Origin: Dichotomocladium elegans
Taxonomy: Eukaryota; Mucoromycota; Mucoromycetes; Mucorales; Lichtheimiaceae
DNA length: 64,000 nt
NCBI GenBank assembly: GCA_025716815.1
Contig: JAIXMN010000008.1
Span: 558,001 to 622,000 of the forward strand
Direction of reading: 5' to 3'
The position numbers and the translations under genes are program-made. Of this stretch, positions 1-11,897 are shown one piece after another; positions within the stretch are counted from its first letter, which is position 1; each line of letters starts with the position of its first letter. The notes below the pieces were generated by a model. The model made no database searches. It was not told the DNA's origin and saw only the letters and a program-made list of their open reading frames with translations.

Positions 1-122
1 GAAGATTCTTAGGATCGGTACAAACGGATGGAGTATCTGTATCAATCATACTCAAGACTCCTGACGCAAAGAGGAACCTTAGTCGCAAGCGGGATCGGTC
101 CGATGACGACGGTAATGTCGCG

Positions 123-495
123 TAGGTGATTACGGATTGAAGGATCCAAGACACCGCGTTATACCCAGATCCATTTCCCCTGTATTTTTCTCCCACTGGG
201 TTTTTATGAGGTTTTACCGACGCGAGGATGGTCTGAAAGGAACAAGGACACACAATCTACGATAATGGTTATCTATACACACACGAGCACCTTATCTATA
301 ACGGTGCTACCTTCTCCAAGCACCCGCGTCAAGACAGGAGTATTCAGTTGACCTGATTAGGACCTCTTGCATAAATCATATAAATAGTAGCTAAATGTGT
401 AGCGATGGAGGATCTTGATTCTGTTTTCATTTGAATAAAAGACATCAACGAGTCTCATTGTATCCTAACTGTCCAGCATAAAAACAACTAAAACA
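123..495. repeat. 373-bp dispersed repeat, stand-alone copy
   Basis: This block matches 45401-45785 closely from 'taggtgattac' to 'aacaactaaaaca', with small indels; neither flank matches. It carries a TATA-like 'catataaatag' near 378-388 followed by an ATG at about 403 in a short frame that is open for 31 codons in the other copy but has a stop here. The other copy sits inside a longer repeat between two 10-bp direct repeats, so this looks like a short non-autonomous mobile unit. No tRNA-like A/B boxes or terminal inverted repeats were seen. Class unknown. Confidence 0.75.
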
Positions 496-549
496 CCACA
501 AATGGTTGGCGAGAAATGCTCGAGAGGCAAGCGTTCAGGGTTTATTTGA

Positions 550-930
550 TTGACGAGTACCATACCTCTGTGGCCTGACCCGAGTACTCCAGCCGCCTGG
601 AGTCCTTCAAGCATGCCCCCCAATCCGAGACCATGGCAGCGAGCAAAGCGTCCTGAAGTTAAATCCCATGTGCTTCCAAGGTGTACAAACCTAAATTGTT
701 TAAAGTCCATGGAAGAGGTAACTGGATTGTTTCGGCCGCGGCTTTGGAACCGAGACACGGCGGCCGTGCTTAACTTCAGGCACAGCCTCCTGATTCTCTG
801 GGTCAATGGCAAATTTCCAGAACGGTTCCGACGTGCCAAGTCCCAGGATGATGGCAAAACTGACCTGGCGCTTGCCAAGTCTGTAAAACGCGAGTGTAAA
901 CGTTCAGACAAACATACAATCACAAAATAG
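550..930 (+). pseudogene. possible TnpB/Fanzor-type nuclease C-terminal fragment
   Basis: A 126-codon open frame with no recognisable start. It contains 'RCTNLNC' followed by 'RLWNRDTAAVLNF', which resembles the zinc-ribbon plus RuvC-III segment (consensus W-x-RD-x-x-AA-x-N) at the C-terminus of TnpB/Fanzor RNA-guided nucleases in eukaryotic transposons. No upstream RuvC-I or RuvC-II motif is visible in this frame, so at best it is a remnant. The resemblance rests on a short motif recalled from the family and could be coincidental. It lies next to the 373-bp repeat, in line with a transposon graveyard at the left edge. Confidence 0.3.
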
Positions 931-2222
931 CCATTCATATAAATACCACAAATAAACAGCAGTTCTATTTTCATATACGTCCGTTACAGCAATATACAGT
1001 AACTGTTGCTTCTGACAGGAAGTCACGAGTGCATTACTAACGCAACGGCTGACTCCCGCAACCCACCCTAAAGAACTTCCCGGCCCTGTTATCGCAGGGT
1101 TAAGATGTGATAAGCCAGATACTTGGGCCACTCTCCATTTGATGACTGGAGAGGAGGCACACCCTATAGGTGAGCCGTGTGGGATGAAAGCAATGCAGTC
1201 TGCTATGTGACAGCAAAGAGGCTCGACGTGCTACCATCATCATTTCATTGTAAGTTCATCGGCGCACTCGCAAACCGCTCGGCTTATTACACGCATAAAT
1301 CGGCTCTATTGAACCGCAAATACTATCTACTGATGTCGTGATATCCATGATCGCATGATGCAAACTTACTTGAAACTAAAAGTAAGCGCGTCATAGTTAA
1401 AGCAGAACAGATTAGCTAAGCAATCCATATGACTTTCTCCCGCGATGGAGATGCATTATTTGTCGTACTAGATGCGTTCTATTTTTGGAGAGAAGTAATG
1501 GTCCTTCACGCGCGCATATGTACATAATTCTATTGCTGTTGGTCTATAGGCAATAACATCCCATGATGTAACATCAAGGAAATTCAACCAGGACAGTGCG
1601 GCCATTGGGATAACAGAGGCGTGCATCATTGATTTTTTGAGCAGGTACCGTCCGTGCTTGTAGGATGGCTTAACGAATACATAAGACTCAGGTGAATAAC
1701 AAAAGATGGATCGCTTCGTCTGCTCTTTTGGATTCCCCATGAAGGCTTGCAGAGAATATGAATTCTGTAGCATCGCCACTTTATCATCATTTCATCCATG
1801 AGAATATCTCTCCGCTTCAGACCAGAAGGGTCATTGACCTTCAGAGGAATATGAGAAGATCCACGTGATAAAGCAGCTGCGGGCAGAACACAGAGAGCAA
1901 ATTAACCATCATATGACTGATGAGAAAATATCCATCACTAGGCCATACTGAGCAGTAGTGCCCCAGTACTGGACATGCAGATGGTGACATTCTTTTTCAT
2001 CGTTTTGTTCATGCCATTGACGGGAAGATGTGGGGTGGAGTGGGGCGGGAAAAGAAAGGGACTCCGAATACTTTAGGGATTTCGGTATGAGGTTATTTAG
2101 TTAGCGTCATTGCGCAAGTTATCTTGAAATGGCAATCGCTGACGCAACGTAGTAGAAACAAGGAAAATTGTATTTAAAAGACCAAACACTATGGCACTTT
2201 AGTTTGCTTCTCTCAATCCGCT
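931..2222. other. intergenic, no gene recognised
   Basis: Only short overlapping frames are present. None resembles a protein I know. A 'tatttaaaag' TATA-like element at 2171-2180 lies 43 bp before the aldo/keto reductase start and is its probable core promoter. Confidence 0.5.
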
Positions 2223-3484
2223 ATGGCACGTTTTGTGGAGCTATCTATTACCGGAGACAAGATGCCACTTGTGGGCCTGGGAACCTGGAAGATAGCCGAT
2301 GACCACAGCGAAGAGATCATTTACCAGGCAATCAAGGCCGGATACCGGTAATCCTGTATTCTGCGCGCGCGTGTACGCGCTTAAGTGTGCAAAAGAAGAC
2401 GGGAGATGACCAAGGGCTCATCGTTCTTTTTGCTACTGGAACCAGATTAATTGATACAGCCTCGGTATACAAAAATGAAGGCGGTGTAGGCCGTGGTATT
2501 AGGAAGGCAATCAGTGAGGGCATCGTCACCCGCAAGGACATCTTTCGTAAGAGTAGACGTGTATGTGAATGAGTTCTTCCACTGCTCATCATCACGGATT
2601 GTGCTCTTTTTTTTCTACTGTAGTCGTCACCAAGTTATGGAATACCTTTCACGCGAAACAACACGTCCGGGCTGCCTGTGAACGTCAGCTGAAGGACCTT
2701 GGCGTTGATTATATTGACCTTTATCACGTCCATTGTAAATGAAGAAAAGTATAGCCCATAGGCTATGCAGGCACTAAGATATTGCTAGGGCCTCTCCCTC
2801 AGAAATATGTAGATCCCAGCCACCACTATCCTACTGCTTGGATGCACCCGGAATCGAATGAATTTGAAATGGAGCGTGCTCCGTTACATGAGTTATGGCC
2901 TGAAATGGAAAAACTTGTTGAAGCTGGCCTTGTCCGTAACCTTGGCGTTTCCAACTTTAATGTCATGCTCATGGTCGATTTGTTGACCTACGCCAAAATT
3001 CCACCTTCTGTGCTTCAGAGTGAGAATTGGATCCCCGATAAAAAAACAACGACGACAGAATCTTTCTCACACGTGATCATCGTCTTTAGTTGAACTCCAT
3101 CCTTATCTTCAGCAGACCCGGCTCATCCAGTGGATGCAAAAGAAAGGCATTCAAGTGACCGCCTACTCATCTTTTGGACCGGCGGCTTTTGATACAATTG
3201 TGCCTGAAGCGAAAGATCTCGTCCCTCTTCTGGAGCATGACACGATCACAAGAATTGCACGCAAGCACGACAAAACAACGGCCCAAGTCGCTCTTCGATG
3301 GTCTATTGAGCGCAATGTGGCCGTGATTCCCAAGAGCGCAAACCTAGACCGAATGAAATCGAACCTTGAATTGTACTCGTGGTCACTTGACGAGCAGGAT
3401 AGAGAGGACATTGCTGCCCTTGATCGCAACGTGCGCTATAACCGATTTGATGTTTACGGCATTGACCTTCCACTCTTTGAATAA
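2223..3484 (+). CDS. aldo/keto reductase (xylose/aldose reductase type)
   Basis: NAD(P)H-dependent reduction of aldehydes or aldoses to alcohols, soluble cytosolic TIM barrel. Five exons (2223-2347, 2446-2546, 2624-2734, 2789-3019, 3090-3484) give 320 aa, the usual family length. The catalytic tetrad is complete: Asp45 and Tyr50 in '[11 protein letters not shown]', Lys79 in 'LVTKLWN', His112 in 'LYHVHWP'. The '[12 protein letters not shown]' signature and the C-terminal cofactor segment '[14 protein letters not shown]' are also present. The start follows a TATA-like box. Exon 5 has a decayed relative at 4346-4510, so the gene was once duplicated in tandem. Substrate cannot be set from sequence; D-xylose reductase or a general aldose reductase are the nearest types. 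Confidence 0.9.
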
Positions 3485-4345
3485 ACGAAGAGATATTTGA
3501 AGGTTCCCTTGCAGATGATGTCTTCTAAGATGTTTGCCAAAAAAAAAGTCTATATAGCGGTCGCAAAGAAATGAGCTGTGTTCTCATTCACTAGTGCCTT
3601 TCGAGTGAATACATTGTCAAACAAATTTTAATCAACGGAAAACATCCTCGGCTTACCAACAAGACTCATGCCAGGCGTATCTAAATGTGCGCATGGAAAT
3701 AACCATGGCAGAAGATTGATGGTGCGCCAGGAGCAAGCACAGGCAGCGCAAGAAGCAAGAAAAAAATGAAGGAAAGGCCCTGCCAGAAGGCAGCAGCAAA
3801 ATCGCAGCCCCACCGGATGATGCAACCGCGTTTTGACCTCTCATCCATGGCGCATCAAGTACAGGTACAATCTGTCAATCTACAAGGGACAGAAGGTCTT
3901 GGATTCGATATAAAGATTCACCATTTTTTGACGTGCACGCGACATTTGCTTTGTCATGATGTGTAAAGACGTCTGGGCTTCGACACGACCTAAATTTTGG
4001 AAATCGGTGTACAACATTGAGTGATGGAGTCGGGGATCCGCACTATGGAACCCTTTTCCCAGGAATCTGATAAAGGGATTTGTATGGATGACTTAGCTAT
4101 CGATGGTTTTATTTGACTGAAGAGTTCCCTTTTATACTAAGTAGCTGAGATGAATGAGGTCAGTTCATTTATAAACACTGAATATTATATACAGTCATAT
4201 ACCACTCGTCAACTTTGCTAAAGAGTGCAATGCTGGTTGTCAGGTCAAGCTATTGCCACCAATGACATGATTATATTTTACGCGCGTCTTTGTACACAGT
4301 GGTGACATAGAAGGACCATGTATTAAAAGGCAACTATCGCTATAG
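3485..4345. other. intergenic, unrecognised open frames
   Basis: A basic, glutamine/alanine-rich frame runs over roughly 3730-3966 on the plus strand. I cannot link it to a family, a start or splice sites. The rest is AT-rich with no clear coding signal. Confidence 0.3.
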
Positions 4346-4510
4346 TTGAACGTCATCCTTATTTTCAGCAGCCACGCCTCATCGACTGGGTTCAGAAGCA
4401 GCGGATCCACATGATGGCTTGTTCATCCTTTGGTCCAGTCTCCTACGCGGAAATGGCAGCGACGAGCAAGAACACCCCTCCCTGTCCATCTCGTGGGCAA
4501 GGTATAGATG
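4346..4510 (+). pseudogene. decayed aldo/keto reductase exon
   Basis: After a splice-acceptor-like 'tatag', the frame reads 'VERHPYFQQPRLIDW' and 'ACSSFGPVSYAEM'. It aligns with the start of exon 5 of the intact reductase ('[14 protein letters not shown]', '[10 protein letters not shown]'). The frame ends shortly after, and no cofactor-binding C-terminus or upstream exons with Asp, Tyr, Lys or His residues are seen. This is a relic of a tandem duplicate lying about 0.9 kb downstream of the intact gene. Confidence 0.75.
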
Positions 4511-5486
4511 TGTAGACGCCTTTTTTGACGGTAATGACGTCAGTTTTGATTTGTCGTTACACGCAGAAAAAAGTGTGTATCATTTATGACCTGAATGACA
4601 TGACTTCCAACAGGCTACAGGGTGCATTGTAGAAGAAAGCATAATAAAAATAACGTGAGGCTTTTGTCCGATGTTCCTGGGTCTCAAGGCAACAGCATGC
4701 TCATCGTCAAATAGGCTAGATTTATCCATAATTTGTAGCTGTAACAATATCCATGACAGGCGTATTTGATGTGGAAAATGATCGTCGAGTCGAACGTAGA
4801 GAATAGAGAATTTTGTACCTGCGTGTTGCGGCTATAGTCGGCACGCAGCAACCCGGGCCTCTGGAGAATCGGATTGCTATTGATCAAAGTTGTATCTTAA
4901 AGTAGAATCCGTAACGGGTCATGGTCTAAGCCCGCAATTTTCCTTCCATTGCTCAATCCTTGATGGTAACAGGACGGATGTCACATGGCAAAAGCGATTC
5001 ACTTTTGCTAAAAGCAGACGAGCAGAAAATATAAAAGTCTATAAATAGAACATGAGGCGATCATTTTTCAAACGATGGATCCGAATGTCGGCGGAGTTGG
5101 TGTCACCAGCAAAGATTTGCTTCTTCCTCCCTCGGAGATTGAGGGAGTGGGCGTAAAACTTTGGCCTCCAAAGGGCAACGGCAAAGCACGTCAGCATTCC
5201 ACCATTTCTATTCTGCAAACGCAACGAAACCACCACCTCCCCTGATATCTCTCCCCACGAAGGGCATGGGATATTTTGGGACATTGGTTGCGCGTAGGAC
5301 GTCAGATCGTATTAAAGAGCCATGCCCTCTGATTGGTGGGATAACAGAATAGAGAACGATTTCGGAGAGGGGGGTGGCGGCGGGACAAACGGTTGGGCGC
5401 GTGGGTCGTTTTCCGCTTGCCCTATTTTTCAGCGCTTTACCACCTTATTTTTTGTTCGTCGCCCTCACAAACACACACACTATATC
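4511..5486. other. intergenic / promoter of the GDT1-like gene
   Basis: No gene recognised. Short frames on both strands lack family signatures. The last 100 bp are pyrimidine-rich and precede the GDT1-like start. Confidence 0.4.
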
Positions 5487-6707
5487 ATGACTCGCCAGGG
5501 GTGGTTACCGCTCGCAGCGCTCTTGTTGCTGCTGTATACTGGTTATGTACATGCACAGGACAATCCAGTAGAAGAGGTCAGTGAGCCATCGGCTTGACGG
5601 TGCGTGTATGATAGAGTGGAGTTGAGCTGATCTTGTAATAAGATGGTGGACGTCAAGGCATTGGAGCCGACTCTTGCAGAGACGGATCGGGGTGTTATGG
5701 TTGATCAAGACGAGAGCAATGATAACCTGAATGAACTTCAGCAGTCCTTGTTGATCTCGCTGCTGATGATCATTGTGTCTGAGATTGGCGACAAGACATT
5801 CTTGATTGCAGCCATTATGGCAATGAAGCATTCCCGATTGGTTGTATTTTCAGCAGCGTTTTCCTCCCTTGCGATCATGTCTGTGCTGTCAGCTTTCCTT
5901 GGCCACGTGGTGCCGAACTTGATTCCCAAGTCGTACACGGATGTCTTGGCGGCGCTGCTGTTCTTGTGCTTTGGAGTCCGGATGCTGTATGAAGGCTATC
6001 ACATGAAGCCAGAAGATGGCCAGGAGGAGATGGCCGAGGTCGAGGAGGAACTCAAGGAAGTTGAGGATCGGGAACGAGCTAACAAATTTGAGGCAATGGA
6101 AGTCGGTGGCCTGGAGCCGGAGGAAAGACAACTTAACAAGACGCAACAACTTACGGAGGGCTTGATGAATCTCATGCAACTTGTGTTCTCGCCCGTGTTT
6201 GTGCAAACCTTTGTGTTAACCTTTTTAGGCGAGTGGGGCGATCGGTCTCAAATCTCGACGATTGCTTTGGCAGCTGCCAATGTAAGCTTATTTTCCTTTC
6301 TTTTTGTGTGTGCAAGAGGGCAGTAGGGTGGGGAGAGAGAGAGAGCTCGCGATTGATCATTTAAAGACTGGAAGAAAACTAGTAAAAGTATAGCTAATAA
6401 TGTATACATGGGTGTGGGGTGGATCGATTCATCTGCTAGAACGTATATTGGGTTACGGCAGGTGTTATCGTGGGCCACGGTATGTGTACTGCAGTGGCAG
6501 TGATCGGCGGCCGCATGTTGGCGGCAAAGATCTCAGTACGAACAGGTAAGGTCCTGAAGTCCTTTAAAGGAATCCCCGCACGGACACGATTTGAACCTCC
6601 TTGCTCTGTCTCTTTCATATGCTTTAGTTACACTCTCCGGTGCTGTTCTGTTCTTGATCTTTGGAATTTATTACAGTTATCATGCATACAACGGGCAGTT
6701 AGAGTAG
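5487..6707 (+). CDS. GDT1: GDT1/TMEM165 family cation transporter
   Basis: UPF0016/GDT1 membrane protein. Relatives move Ca2+ or Mn2+ against protons in the Golgi and support glycosylation and ion homeostasis. Four exons (5487-5576, 5643-6281, 6440-6545, 6628-6707) encode 304 aa. An N-terminal signal peptide is clear ('ALLLLLYTGYVHAQ'). The two family signatures E-x-G-D-(K/R)-(T/S) are present as 'EIGDKTF' and 'EWGDRSQ', one in each repeat, and are separated by an acidic charged loop (about residues 155-195) as in yeast Gdt1. Six or seven hydrophobic segments follow. The third exon restores the conserved 'VYWVTAGVIVGH' helix; without that intron boundary the frame is lost. Confidence 0.9.
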
Positions 6708-8226
6708 ACAGCCGTTCTGTATTTCTGTTCTTCTCGCTTTCTGTTATGTTCAAGCTCCAGTTTGCTTTGATTTTGTTATTGTTGTTGTTATTCTTGTATT
6801 CACATATTTAGCTACAGAATGAATATCCCATTTCCAGCATAATTTTGTATGCCATTGAATTGAGCTCACCTCCTGTCTCTATCACGCGTCTCGTCCGAAA
6901 GAGCATTGTCGCATAAGATGATTCATCTGCAGAGCATGGCAAGAAACAGCGATATCCGTTACGCCCAGCAATACACATTTTACCTTGGAAACGCAAGCGG
7001 TCGGAGTCACTGAGGTCGAGTTTAACGGTTATGCATCTGTGCGTGACAAAGGCGACCATCGTTCAATATGCACAGGATGCGTATGCAATTCTGCACGGAA
7101 ATTTCCCTAAGGGCAGGGTTCACTCAGTCAAAGACGATTCGTGTTCAAACAGATGTTGTCTGGTCATAGTGCGTCTTATGGGTGCCAGATAGAACATGAA
7201 AAGCTCTTACTGTAAGTATATTTTTCATCTTTTTGGCGGGGTGGGGGAGGGGTAAAAAAGCGTAGGGCTTTCGCGTTCCAAGGCCACGAAGGCCCGCCCA
7301 CGGGCGGAGGTAGGGTGCCGAGCAATTGTGGTATTCCAAGTGATGGTAATGATAGGAATTCCAATTGCTCGACAGCGCGCGTAGTGGGTGGCGGGGGGAC
7401 GCTTACGACTGATGAAAGAACAAGAAAAAAAGCCTCCTCGTCCTCCTCCCTTCCTACGCGTGCATGCATGCAGAAATGGAGGGTGTGTACCAGGTTACAT
7501 ATAGACAGACAGACAGACAGAGACACACATGCGGAAGGATGGTTTTCTGCAAGGAACCTTCCTACTCTTACTCTTTCCTCTTTTCTGTTTTCCCTTTCTC
7601 TCTTTGATGTTTCTCTTGTACTCCACATTTCGTGCGGCCAAGGACACCAGACAAAATTTCGCATGGTCGACATTCTGGACAGACTTGACAGCGTGGCTTT
7701 CTCGAAACCGCAGCGGCAATCCGGTCACTGCCGCCGCCGCCGCCGCCAGCAGCAACAGCACAGCGGCCGCGGCCGCCTTGATGGCCTCCTCCGAGCCTGC
7801 ACACCAGGCCCGACTGCTGCTACTCAGCCCAGCATCTGACTTCCAACGAACCTACGTATCGTTTCCGGAATTTAAGGAAATGGGCATGTCTGCAGACGGA
7901 AAGCAGGAATGGATGACCAGCAGCGACAGGACCATTACCAGTTGACTCCGCACAATGTGTGATCTATGCCGTGACATGGAGTTTATTTGAATGAAATTGT
8001 GGAATTGAAATTGGAGTACGAGCGGTTGATGTCTTGGACAGGGAAGCGAAGGTGGTTTTTTTTTCCAGGAAAAAAAAAAGAGTACTTCACACAGAAGCCC
8101 TATCTGTTTTGTCCGTTGTGTGCGAATGTGTTCAAAATACAAGTGCAGTAAGAGGATGAATGTCGATATATATGGTAGCGGATGGGGAGATGTGGAAAGA
8201 CATGGGACGGGAGGGGAAGTGTGCTA
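6708..8226. other. intergenic with a possible small ORF (7529-7945)
   Basis: The only notable frame is 7529-7945 (+): a very hydrophobic pyrimidine-encoded N-terminus, an alanine/asparagine/serine stretch encoded by GCC/AGC repeats, and the end 'DFQRTYVSFPEFKEMG'. The hydrophobic part may just be a pyrimidine-rich leader or intron. A T8-ccagg-A10 inverted tract lies near 8057-8080. No function assigned and coding status unsure. Confidence 0.25.
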
Positions 8227-9844
8227 TTACAAGTTGGCAATGACGGCTGCAGTGAATTCCTGGGTGGTGTTGGATCCTCCGAGATCAGCCGTTCTAACCT
8301 GTATACAGACAGCATGGGTTCACTATTGTTAGCAATATGCATGGCAAAGAGTTTTTTTAACTTGAATCCCTTGCTAACCTTTCGCTCAGCGATCGTCTGG
8401 TGAACAGCACTGGAGATCTGATCGGCATAACTGTCCAGGTTAAGGTGTCGAAGCATCAGCACTGCTGAAAGCAGCATGGCTGTGGGGTTAGCAATGTTCT
8501 TGTTTAGCAGCTCCAGGCCGACTTGGCGACAACCCTGCAAAGAGGAAAAAATCAGTCAATCTGAAAAATCATGCAAGATTCGAATCAACAAAGCGTACCG
8601 GCTCGAAAAGTGCATACTCGCGGCCAATCGTACAACCGGGCACTAAACCAGGGCCACCAATCAGACCAGCACCCTGTATTTACATTTAAGTTCGTCTTAT
8701 GTCCATGCACATATATCATATCAGATCGAGTTTTACTTACAATATTGGAAACAATACTGCCGTACAAGTTGGGCATCACCATGACATCGAACTGCTGAGG
8801 TCGCGAAACAAGCTGCATACATGTGTTGTCGACAATCATGTCGTTGACCTGAATACCGTGGTGTTCATATTCCTTAGCAACGTCGCGGCATGTGCGCAGG
8901 AACAGACCGTCTGCTAATTTCCTAAAATATAAAACTTACACATCAGCTTGCGTTGCTTTTTTTTTTTTTGGCGCTAACTTACATGATGTTTGCCTTGTGA
9001 ATGATGGTCACCTTCTTTCGGTTATTCTTGAGAGCAAAGTCGAATGCAAAACGTGCGATGCGCTCAGCACCCGCTCTGGTGATGACCTTGAGGGACTCGA
9101 CGACACCCGGGACAGACTATATAATACAATGGACAAGAGATCAGCAAATCCTTTCTTTTTTTTTTTTTTTTTTAAAAAAAAAAGAAGTTACAAGAATTCA
9201 CCTCGTGCTCAAGACCAGAGTATTCTCCTTCGGTATTTTCGCGAATGATGGCAATATCGACCGATTTCAGGCGCGAATCGACACCCTGGATATTCTTGCA
9301 GAGCGACAAAGAAGCGTACATCTCGAGATCCTTGCGCATGGTGACGCCCATGGACTCGGGCTCTGTGAGGGAAGTCTGGGTGTAGAGCGGGCCCTTGACG
9401 CCAACTTTGTTACGGCGCAAGGAGGCCATGGCCTCGACGAACAAATCGCTATCTTCGCTGGTCAGGCCCGAGACATTGTACTGCTCGAATTCAACAGGCA
9501 CATTGGCGGCGCGGAACACCTCCTTGAGAGACTCGGCAATATCGGGGCCGATACCATCGCCGGGAATCAGCGTTACAGTATATTTGCCGCCGTATTTCTT
9601 TGGGAAGATCTGTGTCCACGCATGTCTCTGTCAGCCCTCTCTCTTTTTCATCCGATATTGGGGAAATGCATGAAATGTACCGTTTTTTGTTCGACGGGAG
9701 CAGGCGTAGGAATGGCCGTGCTTGCATACGAGGCAAACGAGCGAAACGCAGACTAGAAAGAAGTGGGGGGTAGGGACATCGGCTTAATGGTCTGTGATGA
9801 AGAGCGTTGCTGGTTTCTCGGAGTACCTGCTTATTGGAGGCCAT
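8227..9844 (-). CDS. IDH1: NAD-isocitrate dehydrogenase subunit 1, mitochondrial
   Basis: Subunit of the octameric NAD+-dependent isocitrate dehydrogenase of the citric acid cycle. Eight exons (9827-9844, 9681-9752, 9202-9609, 8983-9116, 8741-8921, 8599-8673, 8379-8534, 8227-8298) encode 371 aa. The 6-codon first exon plus '[11 protein letters not shown]' form a presequence. Then come '[17 protein letters not shown]', '[16 protein letters not shown]', 'HKANIMKLADGLF', '[10 protein letters not shown]' and '[12 protein letters not shown]'. The stretch '[19 protein letters not shown]' is closer to yeast Idh1 (AMP-binding regulatory subunit) than to catalytic Idh2. The intron at 9117-9201 contains a long T-tract followed by an A-tract. 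Splice positions all keep frame. Confidence 0.93.
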
Positions 9845-11242
9845 TGTGTGGATGAAGTTCTACTGGGAGAGAGAGAGAGTGGTGAAGAAAGAAAGGAAGA
9901 GAGGGAAGTAAAAATTTGCTTGAAATAAGAAACAACGAAGCGGGTGGACCCGCCTGTCTGAAAAGATGTCATTCGGGGAAAACGTTTTGGAACCATTTAG
10001 GGCATCGCGGACATGGGTGACACAATCTCCCTCCACCCCCTTTTCGGAGAACAAACCCATAAGAAATCGTGAGGCACGCATTATCTCTCTCGACCCGATC
10101 TGTTGGGAGGATACCACACGAGTGCTTCGTGTGCATCCTACCTGAGGCGTGCGCAAAAAGGCTTTCGGAGAGCAGGTAATACACCGGGCTGCAGGACAGA
10201 CCCACAATCCATTTTGACAGATTCCCAAGCCGTCATATTGGCTCATGCATCCATCCCATACTCGTCGTGGCGAATATCAATGGCTGATCTTGAAATGCCT
10301 CGAGTGGCGGAAATCTATCCGGTTGGGTTCTTTATCACATTGTCCTCTAGGGAATGAAATTCCCTATTTCCGAGTACGCCCGTTTAAACCCCACATTCTT
10401 ATTTCTCGCCCCGACCGAATTAACAGGGTCTTTGATTCTGCAGTTTATGTGATGGAGTGAATGTTTCAAGGTATGTGCGAGTCCCCCAAAAAGAGGGCCA
10501 CTCAAGTGGTCTGTGTGTTGTCAGCAATTTGGCTCCCCCTCCCTCGCTCATTCATCCATCCCCCTCTCTTCTCAATGCTCATTTGTCTCCCTTCCCATTT
10601 CATGTCGACGATTGCACAGACACATATGCAGCATATTTTAGGGCCCCAGTTCTTCGGACCAGGACGGTCCTGGGCCTTCCAACAAACACCGTTTTCTTTT
10701 CGTCCCCGTGCCTCCTTTTAGTAATTGAACCTGGGATTCGACTACGCGACAAGGACCTAAAAGAGAAGCGGGCGTGTTCGGATCTAGAAAAGATCACGGT
10801 AAAAATCGGACATCGTAAGTCCTTTGTGTGGAGTTGTCCTACCTGACCCTCCACTTGCACATGATTTTGAAACCGGCCTCCTTTATTTGAGCGACCGCCG
10901 CAGGACAGGGACAGCCCGATGAAGCCTTTGCCCTTGCCCGTCTCACCCGACTGCGGCGTGTATATATTTGTTCAGAACTTAGCCCAACCCCGCACCCGTC
11001 ATTCTTTCTGTCCGGCATCATGGATGGAGAGGGGGCGGGCGTGCGGGCGTGCGGGCAGGACCGAATGACTGCTACTATTCCCCACCTTTGTTGCTATTGA
11101 CATGTCCTACAGTAAGGCTTTGCCAGAACCATGTCTGACTCCCACATAGGGCAATCGGGGAGGCTGGGAGGGCGTTGTCTATCAAAGTTTGGCTTTTAAT
11201 TACAGGGGATATAGTCGGAGGGTCTTTTTGCTTCTCCACTGA
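9845..11242. other. intergenic, promoter side of IDH1
   Basis: About 1.4 kb with no recognised gene. GC-rich tracts such as the repeated 'gcgggcgtgcgggc' near 11034-11055 are present. A tRNA-like 'cctgggattcgac' at about 10730 lacks a paired T-stem and was dismissed. Confidence 0.45.
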
Positions 11243-11897
11243 TCACAGGAAAAACTTTGTCTTTTCGCCAGCTTTCCCACTGTCTTCGCCCGTTGGCCAT
11301 GGTGATGCTGGCTTCGTAGATTCTATTTCGTCCGACATGGGTACAGCCTTTGACTGTTGTTGCTGTTGTTCATTGGATGCAAGGACTAATGCAAGAAAAA
11401 ATAAAGTTAATGTACGAAGCTGCAGATGTTGTTGCCAAATCATAGTACTGACGCTGATCAAGGTAATCCTCCTCCATTGCATCCTCGTCATTGGGCTCAT
11501 TACGTCCATGCATCAGCACCATCCGGATCTCTTGCCGGAAATCGTCCGTAAACTCCTGACCCTTTTCAATACGCTCGACAATCTCTTGGAGCAATTTAAT
11601 CTTGTGCTGCGTCTTTTCTTGATATTCCTTATACTCCATTCTTAACCAGATGAGGTGCAAGGCTTCAGATCCAAACACGACCCACATCAGATACTCGAGA
11701 AAGTATGGTAGATGCTGCTGTCGTTTGAAGTGGTACACCATGGATGACAGGTTGCCTCTTGAATGTGAATCAGTCGCTGCAGTATTGATCATGCGCCGAC
11801 AGAATGCGGGGCGTAGGGCAATAGTTGTTGGTTTTTGGCAGACTGTTGAAGCTGCTCTTACTGATTGAGCTAATATCCGGAATGATCCCTTGGTCAT
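11243..11897 (-). CDS. mitochondrial single-pass membrane protein, unidentified
   Basis: Two exons (11453-11897, 11243-11385) encode 195 aa. The first 40 residues are rich in Arg, Ser, Thr and Ala without acidic residues, a typical mitochondrial presequence. One membrane segment follows ('FLEYLMWVVFGSEALHLIWL'), then a helical charged coiled-coil stretch ('YKEYQEKTQHKIKLLQEI') and an acidic, glutamine-rich tail. This layout resembles inner-membrane assembly proteins such as Ina17/Ina22, but I see no diagnostic motif, so I do not name it. An upstream in-frame Met would add 53 low-complexity residues. I chose the Met that begins the presequence. Confidence 0.65.

Noticed and set aside
122..498. 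Solo LTR of a retrotransposon
   Set aside because: Ends are not TG...CA, the duplication seen at the second copy is 10 bp rather than 4-6 bp, and no primer-binding site or polypurine tract is seen nearby.
6585..6610. B-box-like 'ggttcaaatc' on the minus strand
   Set aside because: No T-stem pairing, and it lies inside a GDT1 intron whose splice sites are well supported.
7315..7839. 174-codon plus-strand frame with arginine/glutamine run
   Set aside because: The arginine and glutamine run is the GCC/AGC repeat read in another frame; no start context or family signature.
10718..10760. tRNA-like sequence on the minus strand (gtcgaatcccagg)
   Set aside because: The five bases either side of the putative T-loop do not pair, and no acceptor, D-arm or anticodon arm can be drawn.
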